This document shows, in pieces, positions 25,498 through 34,042 of a DNA stretch of 64,000 nt. The stretch lies in contig NZ_CP020694.1 of assembly GCF_003611275.1 (NCBI RefSeq), positions 806,001 to 870,000 of the forward strand, given 5' to 3'. Both the position numbers and the translations under genes were made by a program. The DNA comes from Sulfitobacter sp. D7. GTDB lineage: Bacteria > Pseudomonadota > Alphaproteobacteria > Rhodobacterales > Rhodobacteraceae. How positions within the stretch are numbered: the stretch's first letter is position 1; each line of letters starts with the position of its first letter. The notes under the pieces were generated by a model. That model searched no databases and was not told the DNA's origin. It worked only from the letters and a program-made list of their open reading frames with translations.

Positions 25498-26205
25498 TTA
25501 GCGATTGGCGCCCGCGATTGATGCGCCCCCACATTGATAGATTGTTTGCCCTGTAATCGCACCGGCATCTTCAGAAGCCAGGAAGGCTATCGTCGCTGCC
25601 ACCTCATCGGGCTGGATAACCCTACCGATGGGCAGCGGCTGCACCGCCGCGTTTTCCCGCGCTGGATCTGTTAGCTGTGGCGTCTGCGTTGCTGCAGGGG
25701 CTACTGCGTTGACGGTGATGCCGCGCGGCGCCTGCTCGATTGCCAAAGAACGGATCAACCCGTCTAAGGCTGCTTTACTTGCAGAATAAAGTCCTCGTCC
25801 GGCGCGTCCCCGCGCTGCGCGGGACGATAAGAATACGAGCCGCCCGCGTTGGTCTGGCATATTCGGCAGCAGCGTCTGGGCTAACCTCGCTGCGGCACCG
25901 ACATGCAATGTCCATAAGGTCGCGCCCGCGTCTACGAGGGTTTCATCGTCGGCATCGTCGCGCATGACGCCTGCGGAATGCACAAATGCGCAGGTCCGTT
26001 GTCCAGAAAGCTGCCCCTCAGCGAAGTTGATGCCAGCAAGATGTGCAAGGTCTGCTACGATCATCTCATCTGCAAAAGTTTCCGGTGACGCATCTATATC
26101 CACTCCGATAACCTGCCATCCGTCACTGCGGAACCGACGCGCGGTCGCGAGACCGATACCGGAAGAGATGCCGCTGATGACGACAACTGGGCGCGAGCGC
26201 TTCAT
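25498..26205 (-). CDS. Short-chain dehydrogenase/reductase (SDR)
   Basis: Classical SDR of 235 residues using NAD(P)H. The Rossmann glycine motif is GISSGIGLA (about residues 11-19), an Asp after beta-2 (VIGVDIDAS) favours NAD over NADP, the structural motif is FVHSAGVM in place of NNAG, and the active site is S...YSASKAALDG. It probably interconverts a hydroxy and an oxo group on the transported acid or an intermediate; the exact substrate is not readable. First gene of the leftward unit with tctBA. ATG 26205 matches the family N-terminus; a longer upstream frame crosses the operator region and is unlikely. Confidence 0.88.
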   Translation of the reverse strand: MKRSRPVVVISGISSGIGLATARRFRSDGWQVIGVDIDASPETFADEMIVADLAHLAGINFAEGQLSGQRTCAFVHSAGVMRDDADDETLVDAGATLWTLHVGAAARLAQTLLPNMPDQRGRLVFLSSRAARGRAGRGLYSASKAALDGLIRSLAIEQAPRGITVNAVAPAATQTPQLTDPARENAAVQPLPIGRVIQPDEVAATIAFLASEDAGAITGQTIYQCGGASIAGANR

Positions 26206-26304
26206 TCGGAGAATGCCTTTCTTATCGTCGAGGGGCGCTATGGCTGCGAAAGTGGCGGCGCAGCGGTTTGCTTGTTTCCTTAGGAATGCCCATTCCAGAC
26301 TCAA

Positions 26305-26315
26305 CTGTCAACACT
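26305..26315 (-). promoter_or_regulatory. GntR operator site A
   Basis: TGTCAACACTA on the plus strand, that is TAGTGTTGACA on the minus strand, 100 bases upstream of the SDR start. One of four copies of AGTGTTGACA in the window, all within the two divergent promoter regions of this cluster. Probably bound by the GntR/FCD protein at 30103-30780. The rest of 26206-26501 shows no gene. Confidence 0.6.
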
Positions 26316-26473
26316 ATTGGGGGTGGTTCCGATATAGAGACCACGCCGATTAATGGTTTTTCCGGTATATCGAGCCCCCACAACCTCAATATAAGCCTTT
26401 TGTTAATAGTGATTTACCACGTTTTCTCTGACATCTCGCCCTTGGGGATTGACGGATGCAATTCGAGATTCCA

Positions 26474-26486
26474 TAGTGTTGACACT
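26474..26486 (+). promoter_or_regulatory. GntR operator site B
   Basis: TAGTGTTGACACT, with arms AGTGT and ACACT around TG, 16 bases before the GTG of the flavoprotein gene and overlapping the approach to its ribosome-binding site (GGAGGG at 26489-26494). Binding here would block transcription of the flavoprotein-tctC unit. Confidence 0.6.
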
Positions 26487-26501
26487 TTGGAGGGGTGCTC
26501 G

Positions 26502-27944
26502 GTGACGTTTAGAGAACTGACGACAGATTTCGATTTGGAGGTCGATGTCCTAATCGTGGGGGCAGGAGGCTGCGGTTTGGTCGCTGCTATCGCCGCCGAT
26601 GCTGCGGGTGCCTCGGTAGCCATTGCTGAAAAACAATCTTGTCTCTCGGGCAATACGGCGCTTTCAAGTGGATCAATTCCCGCCGCCGGGTCGCGCTTGC
26701 AGCGCGCCGCAGGGATTGAAGATTCTCCCGAACGCTTTGCTAAAGACATCCTGCAAGTAAGTGGCCCGCACGACGCCGAACATCTTACCAATTGCCTGGC
26801 GCAGCTTTCCGCAGAACTTGTCGAATGGCTGATTGATGACGCGCATGTCTCCCTGACCCTCGTGACCAGCTACCGCCATGTCGGGCATTCCGTTGCGCGG
26901 CTACACTCGCCGCCTTCGCGCACGGGGCAGGAGCTGTTGAGAGATCTTGAGGCGGAAGCGGGACGGCGTGGCATTCCGATCGCCTTGGGCCAGCCGGTGC
27001 GTGAATTGATTGTGCGGGGCGGTGTCGTCTGCGGTGCGATAGTAGATGGTGATAGAGGCTCAGTGAGCCGCATCGGCGCCCGCGCAGTTATCCTTGCGAC
27101 AAACGGTTTTGGCGCGGCGCCGGATTTGATCGCTAAGTACTGCCCAACAGCACAGGCTGCCGCCTATGGTGGCGCGCCTGGTTCAACCGGAGAGGCATTA
27201 ATATGGGGGGCGGCTTTGGGCGCAGCAACCGGCAATCTCGAAGCCTTTCAGGGTCATGCTGGATTAGCTCTTCGCAGTGGGGCCTTGATGACATGGACTG
27301 TCGCCGAGCGAGGCGGAATTGTCATCAATGGCGGTGGACAGCGCATCGGCGATGAAACGTGCGGCTATTCTGCCTTAGCCTCAACGGAACTGGCGCACGA
27401 AGGCCCGTTTTATATGGTTTACAGCGCGCAGATTGAAGCAGATGTTGCGGCTGGCCAGCCCGAGTTCGCTCAGGTCGCAGAGATAGGCGATGTCTTCTGC
27501 GCTGACGATGCCGCGTCTCTGGCCAAACAAATTGGCGTACCTGAAGCCGCGCTGCGGGACGCGCTGGCGCAATCTGCTGATGACGGGGCAAATGATCCTC
27601 ACGGGCGCAGAGCTTGGGGTTTCGGGCCCTTAAAGGCGCCCTATCGGGCGACTGAAGTTCACCCAGCATTGTTTCATACCCAAGGTGGATTGGCCGTCGA
27701 CACCCGAGCGCGCGTTCTGCGAAAGGACGGGGAGCCGATCAGGGGGCTTTATGCAGGCGGTGGAGCCGCTACGGGCATTTCAGGTCGACGGGGCAGCGAC
27801 GGATATGTGTCGGGCAACGGTCTTTTATCGGCTTTGGGTCTGGGCTTGATAGCCGGGCGCGAAGCGGCACGCCATGCTGCAGAGCAGAGCGTCGCACTAC
27901 GGACGAAAGTTAATCACGACATTCAACAAGGAGAAATGACATGA
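26502..27944 (+). CDS. FAD-dependent dehydrogenase/reductase of the fumarate-reductase flavoprotein family
   Basis: 480 residues. N-terminal FAD-binding VDVLIVGAGGCGLVAAIAA (about residues 13-31), EKQSCLSGNTALSSGSIPAA after it, and a C-terminal second FAD segment GYVSGNGLLSALGLGLIAGR. The family includes fumarate reductase, 3-ketosteroid dehydrogenase and tricarballylate dehydrogenase (TcuA); next to a TTT transporter a TcuA-like oxidation of a carboxylic acid is plausible but inferred. No signal peptide, so cytoplasmic. GTG 26502 follows GGAGGG and operator B; a frame 78 codons longer runs through the operators and is rejected. Its TGA overlaps the tctC ATG by four bases. Confidence 0.87.
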   Translation: MTFRELTTDFDLEVDVLIVGAGGCGLVAAIAADAAGASVAIAEKQSCLSGNTALSSGSIPAAGSRLQRAAGIEDSPERFAKDILQVSGPHDAEHLTNCLAQLSAELVEWLIDDAHVSLTLVTSYRHVGHSVARLHSPPSRTGQELLRDLEAEAGRRGIPIALGQPVRELIVRGGVVCGAIVDGDRGSVSRIGARAVILATNGFGAAPDLIAKYCPTAQAAAYGGAPGSTGEALIWGAALGAATGNLEAFQGHAGLALRSGALMTWTVAERGGIVINGGGQRIGDETCGYSALASTELAHEGPFYMVYSAQIEADVAAGQPEFAQVAEIGDVFCADDAASLAKQIGVPEAALRDALAQSADDGANDPHGRRAWGFGPLKAPYRATEVHPALFHTQGGLAVDTRARVLRKDGEPIRGLYAGGGAATGISGRRGSDGYVSGNGLLSALGLGLIAGREAARHAAEQSVALRTKVNHDIQQGEMT

Positions 27945-28894
27945 AGTTTACAGTAACGGCAATCATGGCAACGGCGGCGCTGGCGCTTGGCGTTTCAGCC
28001 GCAGGGGCGGAAGAATTTCCAACCCGGTCGGTGACCATTATCGTTCCCTATTCACCTGGATCGACCGACACGATGGCCCGCACGCTGGCCAAAGAGATGT
28101 CCGACGAACTGGGCCAGCCAGTTGTCGTGGAAACGCGTCCCGGCGCAGGTGGCACCGTCGGTGGTGCCGCCGTGGCAAGCGCCGATCCCGATGGATATAC
28201 GCTGCTATTTGCTGTGTCTTCGGTTCAAACGGTGGCGCCTCATCAACGCGATCTACCCTACGGGTTCGATGATCTGACCCCAGTCGCGCGGGTGGCCGTC
28301 GGCCCGAACATGATCGCGGCGCGAACTGGCGCGCCCTTTTCCACCATCGAAGAGCTGGTCGCTTTCGCCAAAGAGAACCCGGGCGAAGTGAGCTACGGTT
28401 CTGCCGGAACGGGCGGTGCTACCCATATCGCTGCAGAGGCCATCGCGCGCGCAGCGGGCATCGAGCTTTTTCACATTCCGTTTAATGGCGTGACGCCAGC
28501 GGTCGCTTCTGCCGTGGCGGGTGACGTCGATCTTGTGCTTGGCTTTGCCTCGGCGATCTTGCCCCAAGATGAGGGTAGAAAACTGGTCGCCCTTGCCCAG
28601 CTGAGCGAAAAGCGGACATCGGTTGCGCCCGACGTGCCGACGCTGATCGAAGGCGGGGTCGATTTGGCACTGCCGCCAAACACTGGCCTTTGGGCGCCCG
28701 CGGGTACACCGGATGAGGTGATTGCCACATTGTCTGCCGCTGTTGAGAAAGCCGCATCGAGCGAGAGCTTCCAGAACTTTACGAGCAGCGGTTTGACTGC
28801 GGTGGACTATGCGGATTCCGAGGCGTTTGTTGAAATCCTGAAGAAAGAAGACGCTTTCTTTGCGGATCTTCTGCCCACCCTAAAGCTTGAATAG
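27941..28894 (+). CDS. tctC: TTT substrate-binding protein, TctC/Bug family
   Basis: Periplasmic binding protein of 317 residues for the TctAB permease. The signal peptide is MKFTVTAIMATAALALGVSA with cleavage near AGAEE. The family core is VTIIVPYSPGSTDTMARTLA then VVVETRPGAGGTVGGAAVA, the two loops that grip a carboxylate. Bug proteins bind di/tricarboxylates, aromatic acids or amides. ATG overlaps the flavoprotein stop (ATGA) and GGAG lies seven bases upstream. The gene ends at a good intrinsic terminator. tctC is separated from tctBA by the divergent promoter, an unusual but workable arrangement. Confidence 0.93.
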   Translation: MKFTVTAIMATAALALGVSAAGAEEFPTRSVTIIVPYSPGSTDTMARTLAKEMSDELGQPVVVETRPGAGGTVGGAAVASADPDGYTLLFAVSSVQTVAPHQRDLPYGFDDLTPVARVAVGPNMIAARTGAPFSTIEELVAFAKENPGEVSYGSAGTGGATHIAAEAIARAAGIELFHIPFNGVTPAVASAVAGDVDLVLGFASAILPQDEGRKLVALAQLSEKRTSVAPDVPTLIEGGVDLALPPNTGLWAPAGTPDEVIATLSAAVEKAASSESFQNFTSSGLTAVDYADSEAFVEILKKEDAFFADLLPTLKLE

Positions 28895-28948
28895 CGAACT
28901 GCATCCGATGATTGCTGTTTAAAATTCAAAAGCAGTAACCGAAATTGA

Positions 28949-28983
28949 GGGGGCGTGTCACTGGCACGCCCCCCCTTTTTTTC
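28949..28983 (+). terminator. Intrinsic terminator after tctC
   Basis: Stem GGGGGCGTG (28949-28957) with CACGCCCCC (28965-28973), 7-base loop, followed after two C by a run of eight T. Ends the flavoprotein-tctC transcript. Confidence 0.9.
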
Positions 28984-29114
28984 ATTGAGCGGACAGAGGT
29001 TAGCACCGGCCGCGCCAGTTTTCTTAGACCCAGGTTGCGGCCGGGGTCATGCTCTTGTTGGCTTGGTGTGCCGAGAGGATGAATGCACGGTCAGCTTTGA
29101 TTGGACTGCCAGCC

Positions 29115-29143
29115 AAAAAAACCGGGGCGCGTAGGCCCCGGTT
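29115..29143 (-). terminator. Intrinsic terminator of the GntR-lyase transcript
   Basis: Read on the minus strand: AAACCGGGGC, loop CTACG, GCCCCGGTTT followed by further T residues. Lies 30 bases after the stop of the isocitrate-lyase-family gene. The 28984-29114 spacer between the two facing terminators holds nothing recognisable. Confidence 0.88.
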
Positions 29144-29173
29144 TCGATGCTAACTGTAAAGCTAAATCGCCTA

Positions 29174-30106
29174 TCAGGCGCGAACCTGTTCGGCTTCACT
29201 TCCTGTCACATCAACACCCTCGATGGAGTTGAAGCGCTCTTCGAGGTCTTGATACTCCGAAAGTCCCATCAGGCCCCAAATATCTTCGATTGAAGCAAGT
29301 AAATCGGGGCGGTCGACAACTTCGCCAGTGGGTATAGCGTCACGCAATACGGCGAGTGCGGTTTCCATAGCTTTAAGCGCGGCTGCTGGCAACATTCGGG
29401 GCAGGGTGACGCGGCGGACGCCCAGTTCTTTCAGGCGGGCGATAGGGATCAAAGGTGTTGTGGGGCGCGATCGGATACCGAAACCCATGTTTACTGATAC
29501 GGGAATGCCAACAGAATCCACCAGTTCCTTAATCTGCTCCTCGCCTTTGATGGCATCCGCGAAAATCAGATCGGCGCCCGCCTTCTCATAGAGCTTAGCG
29601 CGGCGAATTGCCCTTTCGAGACCCTCGACGGCAATGGCATCCGTCCGCGCCAGCACAACGAAATCATCGTCCCTGCGGGCGTCGCAAGCGGCTTCGATCT
29701 TGCGGGCCATTTCGCGCATATCGATCACGTCTTTGCCGGCCATATGGCCACATCGTTTGGGGCTGACCTGATCTTCAATGTTGATCCCGGCAACGCCTGC
29801 AGCTTCGAATTGCCGTGTGGTGTGCCAGACAGTCGCGGGATTGCCATAGCCAGTGTCGGCATCGGCCATCACGGGGATCGACGCGCAGCCCGCAATCATT
29901 CGGCAAGCATCAAGGTTGTCGGTCAGCCCCATTAGGCCAACGTCTTCATAGCCCATCCGGGCATTCGCAAGGCCGGCGCCGGTCGTACAGGCGGTCTTGA
30001 AGCCCATCTTTTCAACAAGACGGATGCTGTAGCCATCATATACGCCGGGCGAAACTAGGATATCCTCGCCTGCCAAGAGGTCTCGTAGACGTTTGGTGCT
30101 TTTCAC
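29174..30106 (-). CDS. Isocitrate lyase/PEP mutase superfamily lyase
   Basis: 310-residue TIM barrel of the ICL/PEPM superfamily. It shows VSPGVYDGYSIRLVEKMGF (substrate-loop start), MADADTGYGNP (Mg-binding Asp pair), INIEDQVSPKRCGH with the catalytic Cys in the KRCGH loop (lyases have this; PEP mutase and phosphonatase do not), and FVVLARTDA. Closest roles are 2-methylisocitrate lyase and 2,3-dimethylmalate lyase, which split a C-C bond to pyruvate or succinate plus a second acid; oxaloacetate decarboxylase-like relatives are a third option. GTG 30106 overlaps the GntR stop by four bases. With the aconitase-like gene it suggests a hydrate-then-cleave route. Confidence 0.88.
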   Translation of the reverse strand: MKSTKRLRDLLAGEDILVSPGVYDGYSIRLVEKMGFKTACTTGAGLANARMGYEDVGLMGLTDNLDACRMIAGCASIPVMADADTGYGNPATVWHTTRQFEAAGVAGINIEDQVSPKRCGHMAGKDVIDMREMARKIEAACDARRDDDFVVLARTDAIAVEGLERAIRRAKLYEKAGADLIFADAIKGEEQIKELVDSVGIPVSVNMGFGIRSRPTTPLIPIARLKELGVRRVTLPRMLPAAALKAMETALAVLRDAIPTGEVVDRPDLLASIEDIWGLMGLSEYQDLEERFNSIEGVDVTGSEAEQVRA

Positions 30107-30780
30107 GCTCTGCTTTCCTTTCTGTTCCGCCGTGGCCGCGGTTCTTCGCTGACTGGCGCTGGTTCTGCATCCAAGACCCGTTGGAGGGCTTCGGTTGCTC
30201 GTGAGATGTGCGCCCGCATCAGGGACTCTGCCAATTCGGCATCCCGCGCGCGCATAGCACGTAAGATCTGCCAGTGTTCTGCTGACGCATTTTCACGACG
30301 CTCGGCGGTTGACCCAGATCTGGCGCGGTAGAGACGCAGCAAGTAGTAAAGCTCATCACAGAGCAGCGATTGGATGCGACGGTTGCCAGATCCTTCGGCG
30401 ATGCGCACGTGAACGTCAAAAATGCGCCCGTCTGATCCAGCGTCTTCGAAGTCTTGAAGCAACTGGTGTAGCCCGTCGTCCGACATATTCTGGGTCGCCA
30501 GTTTGACACTCATACCTTCTACACATTCGCGCAGTTGGAATATCTCGATCATGTCCTGCACATTCAGGTCCACCGCGCGGGCCTTGAAATATGCAGCCTT
30601 GGTGATCAGGCCGCGCCCCTGAAGGGCTTTCACCGCTTCGCGCACCGGGCCCCGGCTTACGTTGAAATGCTCGGCCAATGTCGCCTCGTTGACCACCCCA
30701 CCGAGAGGAATTTCTCCCGTCAGTAGCATTTTGAAGATACCGTCGAATACAGTATCTACGAGGGTTCGTTGCTGGTCCAT
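30103..30780 (-). CDS. GntR-family transcriptional regulator, FCD type
   Basis: 225 residues. N-terminal winged helix-turn-helix (NEATLAEHFNVSRGPVREAV, about residues 31-50, with LQGRGLITK after it) and a C-terminal all-helical FCD ligand domain with metal/ligand residues around DVHVRIAEGSGN and MRAHISRA. FCD regulators usually repress catabolic operons until a carboxylate binds. It is divergent from the aconitase operon, with two AGTGTTGACA sites in between and two more at the other divergent promoter of the cluster, so it most likely controls both and itself. ATG 30780; the site C operator lies 16 bases upstream. Confidence 0.9.
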   Translation of the reverse strand: MDQQRTLVDTVFDGIFKMLLTGEIPLGGVVNEATLAEHFNVSRGPVREAVKALQGRGLITKAAYFKARAVDLNVQDMIEIFQLRECVEGMSVKLATQNMSDDGLHQLLQDFEDAGSDGRIFDVHVRIAEGSGNRRIQSLLCDELYYLLRLYRARSGSTAERRENASAEHWQILRAMRARDAELAESLMRAHISRATEALQRVLDAEPAPVSEEPRPRRNRKESRA

Positions 30781-30796
30781 AACCGCACTCTATTTC

Positions 30797-30809
30797 TGTC
30801 AACACTTTT
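30797..30809 (-). promoter_or_regulatory. GntR operator site C
   Basis: TGTCAACACTTTT on the plus strand (AAAAGTGTTGACA on minus), 16 bases before the GntR start codon. Suggests autoregulation. Third copy of the shared AGTGTTGACA. Confidence 0.6.
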
Positions 30810-30877
30810 GACGACTTTAGAGGGTTAATCGAAGCAAGTAAAGTTCCTATGGGGTAAATTCCGGCAAACTTCGCAAT

Positions 30878-30889
30878 AGTGTTGACACT
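30878..30889 (+). promoter_or_regulatory. GntR operator site D
   Basis: AGTGTTGACACT, with AATAGTG upstream and TTTTG downstream as in site B. It contains a consensus -35 hexamer (TTGACA 30882-30887), so a bound repressor would cover the aconitase promoter. Confidence 0.65.
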
Positions 30890-30910
30890 TTTGCGCTGCG
30901 GGCGTATTTG
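30882..30910 (+). promoter_or_regulatory. Predicted sigma-70 promoter of the aconitase operon
   Basis: -35 TTGACA (30882-30887), 17-base spacer, -10 TATTTG (30905-30910). Transcription would begin around 30916-30918, which is at the ATG of the aconitase-like gene, suggesting a leaderless message. Confidence 0.5.
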
Positions 30911-30917
30911 AATCTCT

Positions 30918-33641
30918 ATGGAGAATACCGAGCGTCAAAGCAAAGACATAGCCACCTTTACAACAGCCGCCAAAGGCGGGGCTGGATTGGTGATCGATTT
31001 GACGAGAATGCTCTCTGCGCGCGCAAACCCGCTGCCACGAAGCTTGCGGGTGGTGCTTGAAAACCTTGCCGTTCAAGCGCGAAGGGGCGCAGAGGTAGAG
31101 CAACAGATCGCGACGGTGACAAATTGGCATGCGGGATCCGATGAGATCACGGTTCCGCTTGCGGTCTCGCGGGTTATGCTGCCTGACTCAAGCGGCCTGC
31201 CTGCGCTTATGGACCTTGCCGCCGCCCGCGATGTATTTGTGGCACGCGGCGAAGACCCCGGCCTGATTGAGCCTGCGGTGCCAGTCACCTTGGTGGTTGA
31301 CCATTCCTTGATCGTCGATGTCGCGGGTCATCCCAATGCGCGTCAGCACAATATACAAGAAGAGTACCGACGTAACTCTGAACGCTACGCGTTCTTTAAA
31401 TGGGCCGAGCAGGCTTTCGACAAGTTGAAGGTGGTGCCGCCAGGATCTGGCATTATCCATCAGGTGCATCTGGAACGCATTGCCTCAGTCGTCACGCCGA
31501 CGGATGTAGAGGATGGCTCCGTGCTGACAACAGAGTTCGTTCTCGGTTGTGACAGCCATACGTCTATGGCGGGCGGTTTGGGCATGTTGGCCTGGGGCGT
31601 CGGCGGCATTGATGGGGAAGCCGCCGCCCTGGGGTTGCCCTACGAAGTGCGCATTCCACGGGTTGTTGGTGTCGAGCTGACGGGCGCGTTGCGTCCCGAG
31701 ACGACCACGACTGATCTCGTGCTGACCATTACCGAGCGTTTGCGAAACGTAGGTGTCGTAGGGGCCTTTGTCGAATTCTGCGGGGCAGGGGCCGAAAGTC
31801 TTACAGTTCCGGACCGGGCCACGATCGCGAATATGGCGCCCGAATATGGAGCAACCTGTGCCTTCTTTCCAATTGATGCTCAGACGACCGATTATTTGAA
31901 GGCTACGGGCCGGGATGGAAATCACGTTGCCATGGTCGAGGCCTATGCCCGTGCAACCGGACTTTGGTTCACACCGGGCGACCCGATGCCAGAGTACAGT
32001 GAGGTGGTTCAAGTCGATCTATCACGCATCGTCCCGAGCGTGGCAGGACCAAAGCGCCCCCAAGATCGGGTGCCGCTGGACCGCATTTCAACCTCTTTTC
32101 AAGAGGCCCTCACGGCACCGATCGGGCCGCATGGTTTCGGGATCGATCCGGCTTCCAAAGACGCCAGTGCTGATATCGAGATCGACGGAAAAGCATCTCG
32201 GTTGCACCATGGCAGCCTGACAATTGCGGCGATCACGTCTTGCACTAATACGTCAAACCCCTCTGTCATGCTGGCCGCCGGCCTTTTGGCCCGGAACGCT
32301 GTCGCGCGCGGTCTGCGTCCGCCGGTCCATGTTAAAACCTCAATGGCCCCGGGGTCGCGGTTGGTCGAGGACTACCTCGCTGAAGCCGGGCTGATGGCGC
32401 CGTTGGAGACACTTGGCTTCCATGTCGTAGGCATTGGTTGCACGACTTGTTCTGGCAAATCTGGCCCTCTGGCTCCCGGCGTGTCTGAAGCTGTTGCCGA
32501 TAATGATCTGATCTGTGCGGCGATCCTATCTGGCAACCGCAATTTTGAAGGCCGTATACACAAGTCCGTTCGGGCGGCTTACCTTGCATCGCCACCGCTT
32601 GTGGTTGCTTTCGCGCTGACCGGGCGTATTGACGTCGATTTCGCGCATGAACCGATTGGCACCGATGCAAATGGCTGGCCGGTTATGTTGGCCGAGATCT
32701 GGCCCGACAGGGCGGAAATTGCAGCGCTCGAGCTTGAGAGCCAGCGCCCGGAGAGCTTTCGTAAGAGCTACGCCACACTCTTTGACGGCTCCGAGTTGTG
32801 GGACCAGTTGGAAATCCCCCTTGGGCCGGTATTCGAGTGGAGCGAGCACTCAACATATATCAAGCGCCCCCCATTCGTGGACCTTGCGACGGCTGACATT
32901 CCCGACAGGCTTGAGAACGCGCGCGCTTTGGTGGTGGCTAATGACAGCTTAACCACCGATTTCATCACACCTTCCGGAGAAATTCTGCCTGAAAGTCAGG
33001 CAGGAAAGTATCTAATCGATACGGGCGTTGAACCGAAGAACTTCAACGCTGTCACCCAACGGCGTGGCAATCACGAGTTCATGGCCCGCGTTACTTTCGC
33101 CAATCAACGCATGAAGAACGCATTGGCCGGCGGCGTGGAGGGTGGTTTTACCAAACTATCCGCCGAAGGCGAAAACATAACGATCTACGATGCCGCCAAA
33201 ACGCTCCGGCACGAGGGGGTGCCCGCAATTATTCTTGCCGGTAAAGACTACGGCATGGGATCCAGCCGGGACTGGGCCGCCAAGGGGCCGAAGCTTTTGG
33301 GAGTGGTGGCTGTGCTTGCCGAAAGTTTCGAGCGCATCCACCGAGCGAATCTTATCGGCATGGGGATCACCCCACTCGTTTTTCCCTCCGGCACGACGCT
33401 ACAGACACTTAAGCTTTCTGGTTTTGAGACTTTCTGCTTTGACGGTCTGGACGCCGGCATTGAGGAAAGCGCAAACGTGCGTGTGACGGCCCAAGCCCCG
33501 GACGGAACAGTCACTCGTTTCGACGCTTTGGTTGATGTGACTAGCCTGCACGAGCGCGGATTGCTGCGGGCTGGGGGGGTCTTTTCCGCGATCATGCGGA
33601 AGGCGGACCGTGGAACCATCAAAATGGATTCCGAACAATGA
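30918..33641 (+). CDS. Aconitase-family hydratase (AcnA-like, Fe-S)
   Basis: 907 residues, AcnA architecture. Cluster-binding Cys lie in AAITSCTNTSNPSVM and GIGCTTCSGKSG; the RN-ERY block is RRNSERYAFFKWAEQAF; the DSHTSMAGGLGMLAWGVGG loop and the C-terminal swivel KDYGMGSSRDWAAKGP are intact. Aconitases hydrate/dehydrate citrate-like acids; in this setting (TTT importer, ICL-type lyase, no other TCA gene) it probably acts on the imported tricarboxylate or an analogue such as 2-methylcitrate, rather than being the housekeeping enzyme. No Shine-Dalgarno is visible before ATG 30918. First gene of a four-gene operon; its stop overlaps the next ATG by four bases. Confidence 0.9.
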   Translation: MENTERQSKDIATFTTAAKGGAGLVIDLTRMLSARANPLPRSLRVVLENLAVQARRGAEVEQQIATVTNWHAGSDEITVPLAVSRVMLPDSSGLPALMDLAAARDVFVARGEDPGLIEPAVPVTLVVDHSLIVDVAGHPNARQHNIQEEYRRNSERYAFFKWAEQAFDKLKVVPPGSGIIHQVHLERIASVVTPTDVEDGSVLTTEFVLGCDSHTSMAGGLGMLAWGVGGIDGEAAALGLPYEVRIPRVVGVELTGALRPETTTTDLVLTITERLRNVGVVGAFVEFCGAGAESLTVPDRATIANMAPEYGATCAFFPIDAQTTDYLKATGRDGNHVAMVEAYARATGLWFTPGDPMPEYSEVVQVDLSRIVPSVAGPKRPQDRVPLDRISTSFQEALTAPIGPHGFGIDPASKDASADIEIDGKASRLHHGSLTIAAITSCTNTSNPSVMLAAGLLARNAVARGLRPPVHVKTSMAPGSRLVEDYLAEAGLMAPLETLGFHVVGIGCTTCSGKSGPLAPGVSEAVADNDLICAAILSGNRNFEGRIHKSVRAAYLASPPLVVAFALTGRIDVDFAHEPIGTDANGWPVMLAEIWPDRAEIAALELESQRPESFRKSYATLFDGSELWDQLEIPLGPVFEWSEHSTYIKRPPFVDLATADIPDRLENARALVVANDSLTTDFITPSGEILPESQAGKYLIDTGVEPKNFNAVTQRRGNHEFMARVTFANQRMKNALAGGVEGGFTKLSAEGENITIYDAAKTLRHEGVPAIILAGKDYGMGSSRDWAAKGPKLLGVVAVLAESFERIHRANLIGMGITPLVFPSGTTLQTLKLSGFETFCFDGLDAGIEESANVRVTAQAPDGTVTRFDALVDVTSLHERGLLRAGGVFSAIMRKADRGTIKMDSEQ

Positions 33642-34042
33642 CCGAGTTCGAACGCGCTATTGATGTGGTATTGGCCTATCTAGACGCGGTGGAACGACGT
33701 GATCTTGAGGCGGCGGAAAGCTTTGTCGGCGACGGCGATCTTGATCTGATTTTCCCCGGCGGGCGGCGGTTCAGCTCAGTGAAAGGCGCACTTTTGCGGT
33801 CTTCAGGCCGATATGCCCGAATATCAAAAAAGATTACCGGCACTGATGCATGGAAAAGCGAGCAGAACCTGCGGGTGCTCGTTACCGGCACGCTGGCAGG
33901 GGAGTGGCGCGACGGCAGCGCTTTCTCAGACGTGCGCTTTATCGACTGGTTTGAGCTGCACGACGGCAAGATTCTGCGGCAGCATGTATGGAATGACACT
34001 GGTGAGAAGCTGGTATCGGATATGAAGGAAACGCAGCAATGA
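33638..34042 (+). CDS. NTF2-like (SnoaL-type) small protein
   Basis: 134 residues with the cone-shaped NTF2-like pattern: N-terminal helix ERAIDVVLAYLDAVERRDLE, FPGGRRFSSVKG in the middle, and C-terminal strands VRFIDWFELHDGKILRQHVW. Such proteins act as isomerases, hydrolases or ligand-binding helpers; the reaction here cannot be told. Start and stop each overlap the neighbours by four bases (ATGA), so it is coupled to the aconitase-like and amidohydrolase genes and probably serves the same pathway. Confidence 0.75.
   Translation: MTEFERAIDVVLAYLDAVERRDLEAAESFVGDGDLDLIFPGGRRFSSVKGALLRSSGRYARISKKITGTDAWKSEQNLRVLVTGTLAGEWRDGSAFSDVRFIDWFELHDGKILRQHVWNDTGEKLVSDMKETQQ

Noticed and set aside
26268..26501. 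Longer N-terminus of the flavoprotein gene
   Set aside because: The upstream open frame runs through both GntR sites and the AT-rich promoter region and has no ribosome-binding site; the GTG at 26502 follows GGAGGG and matches the FAD-domain start.
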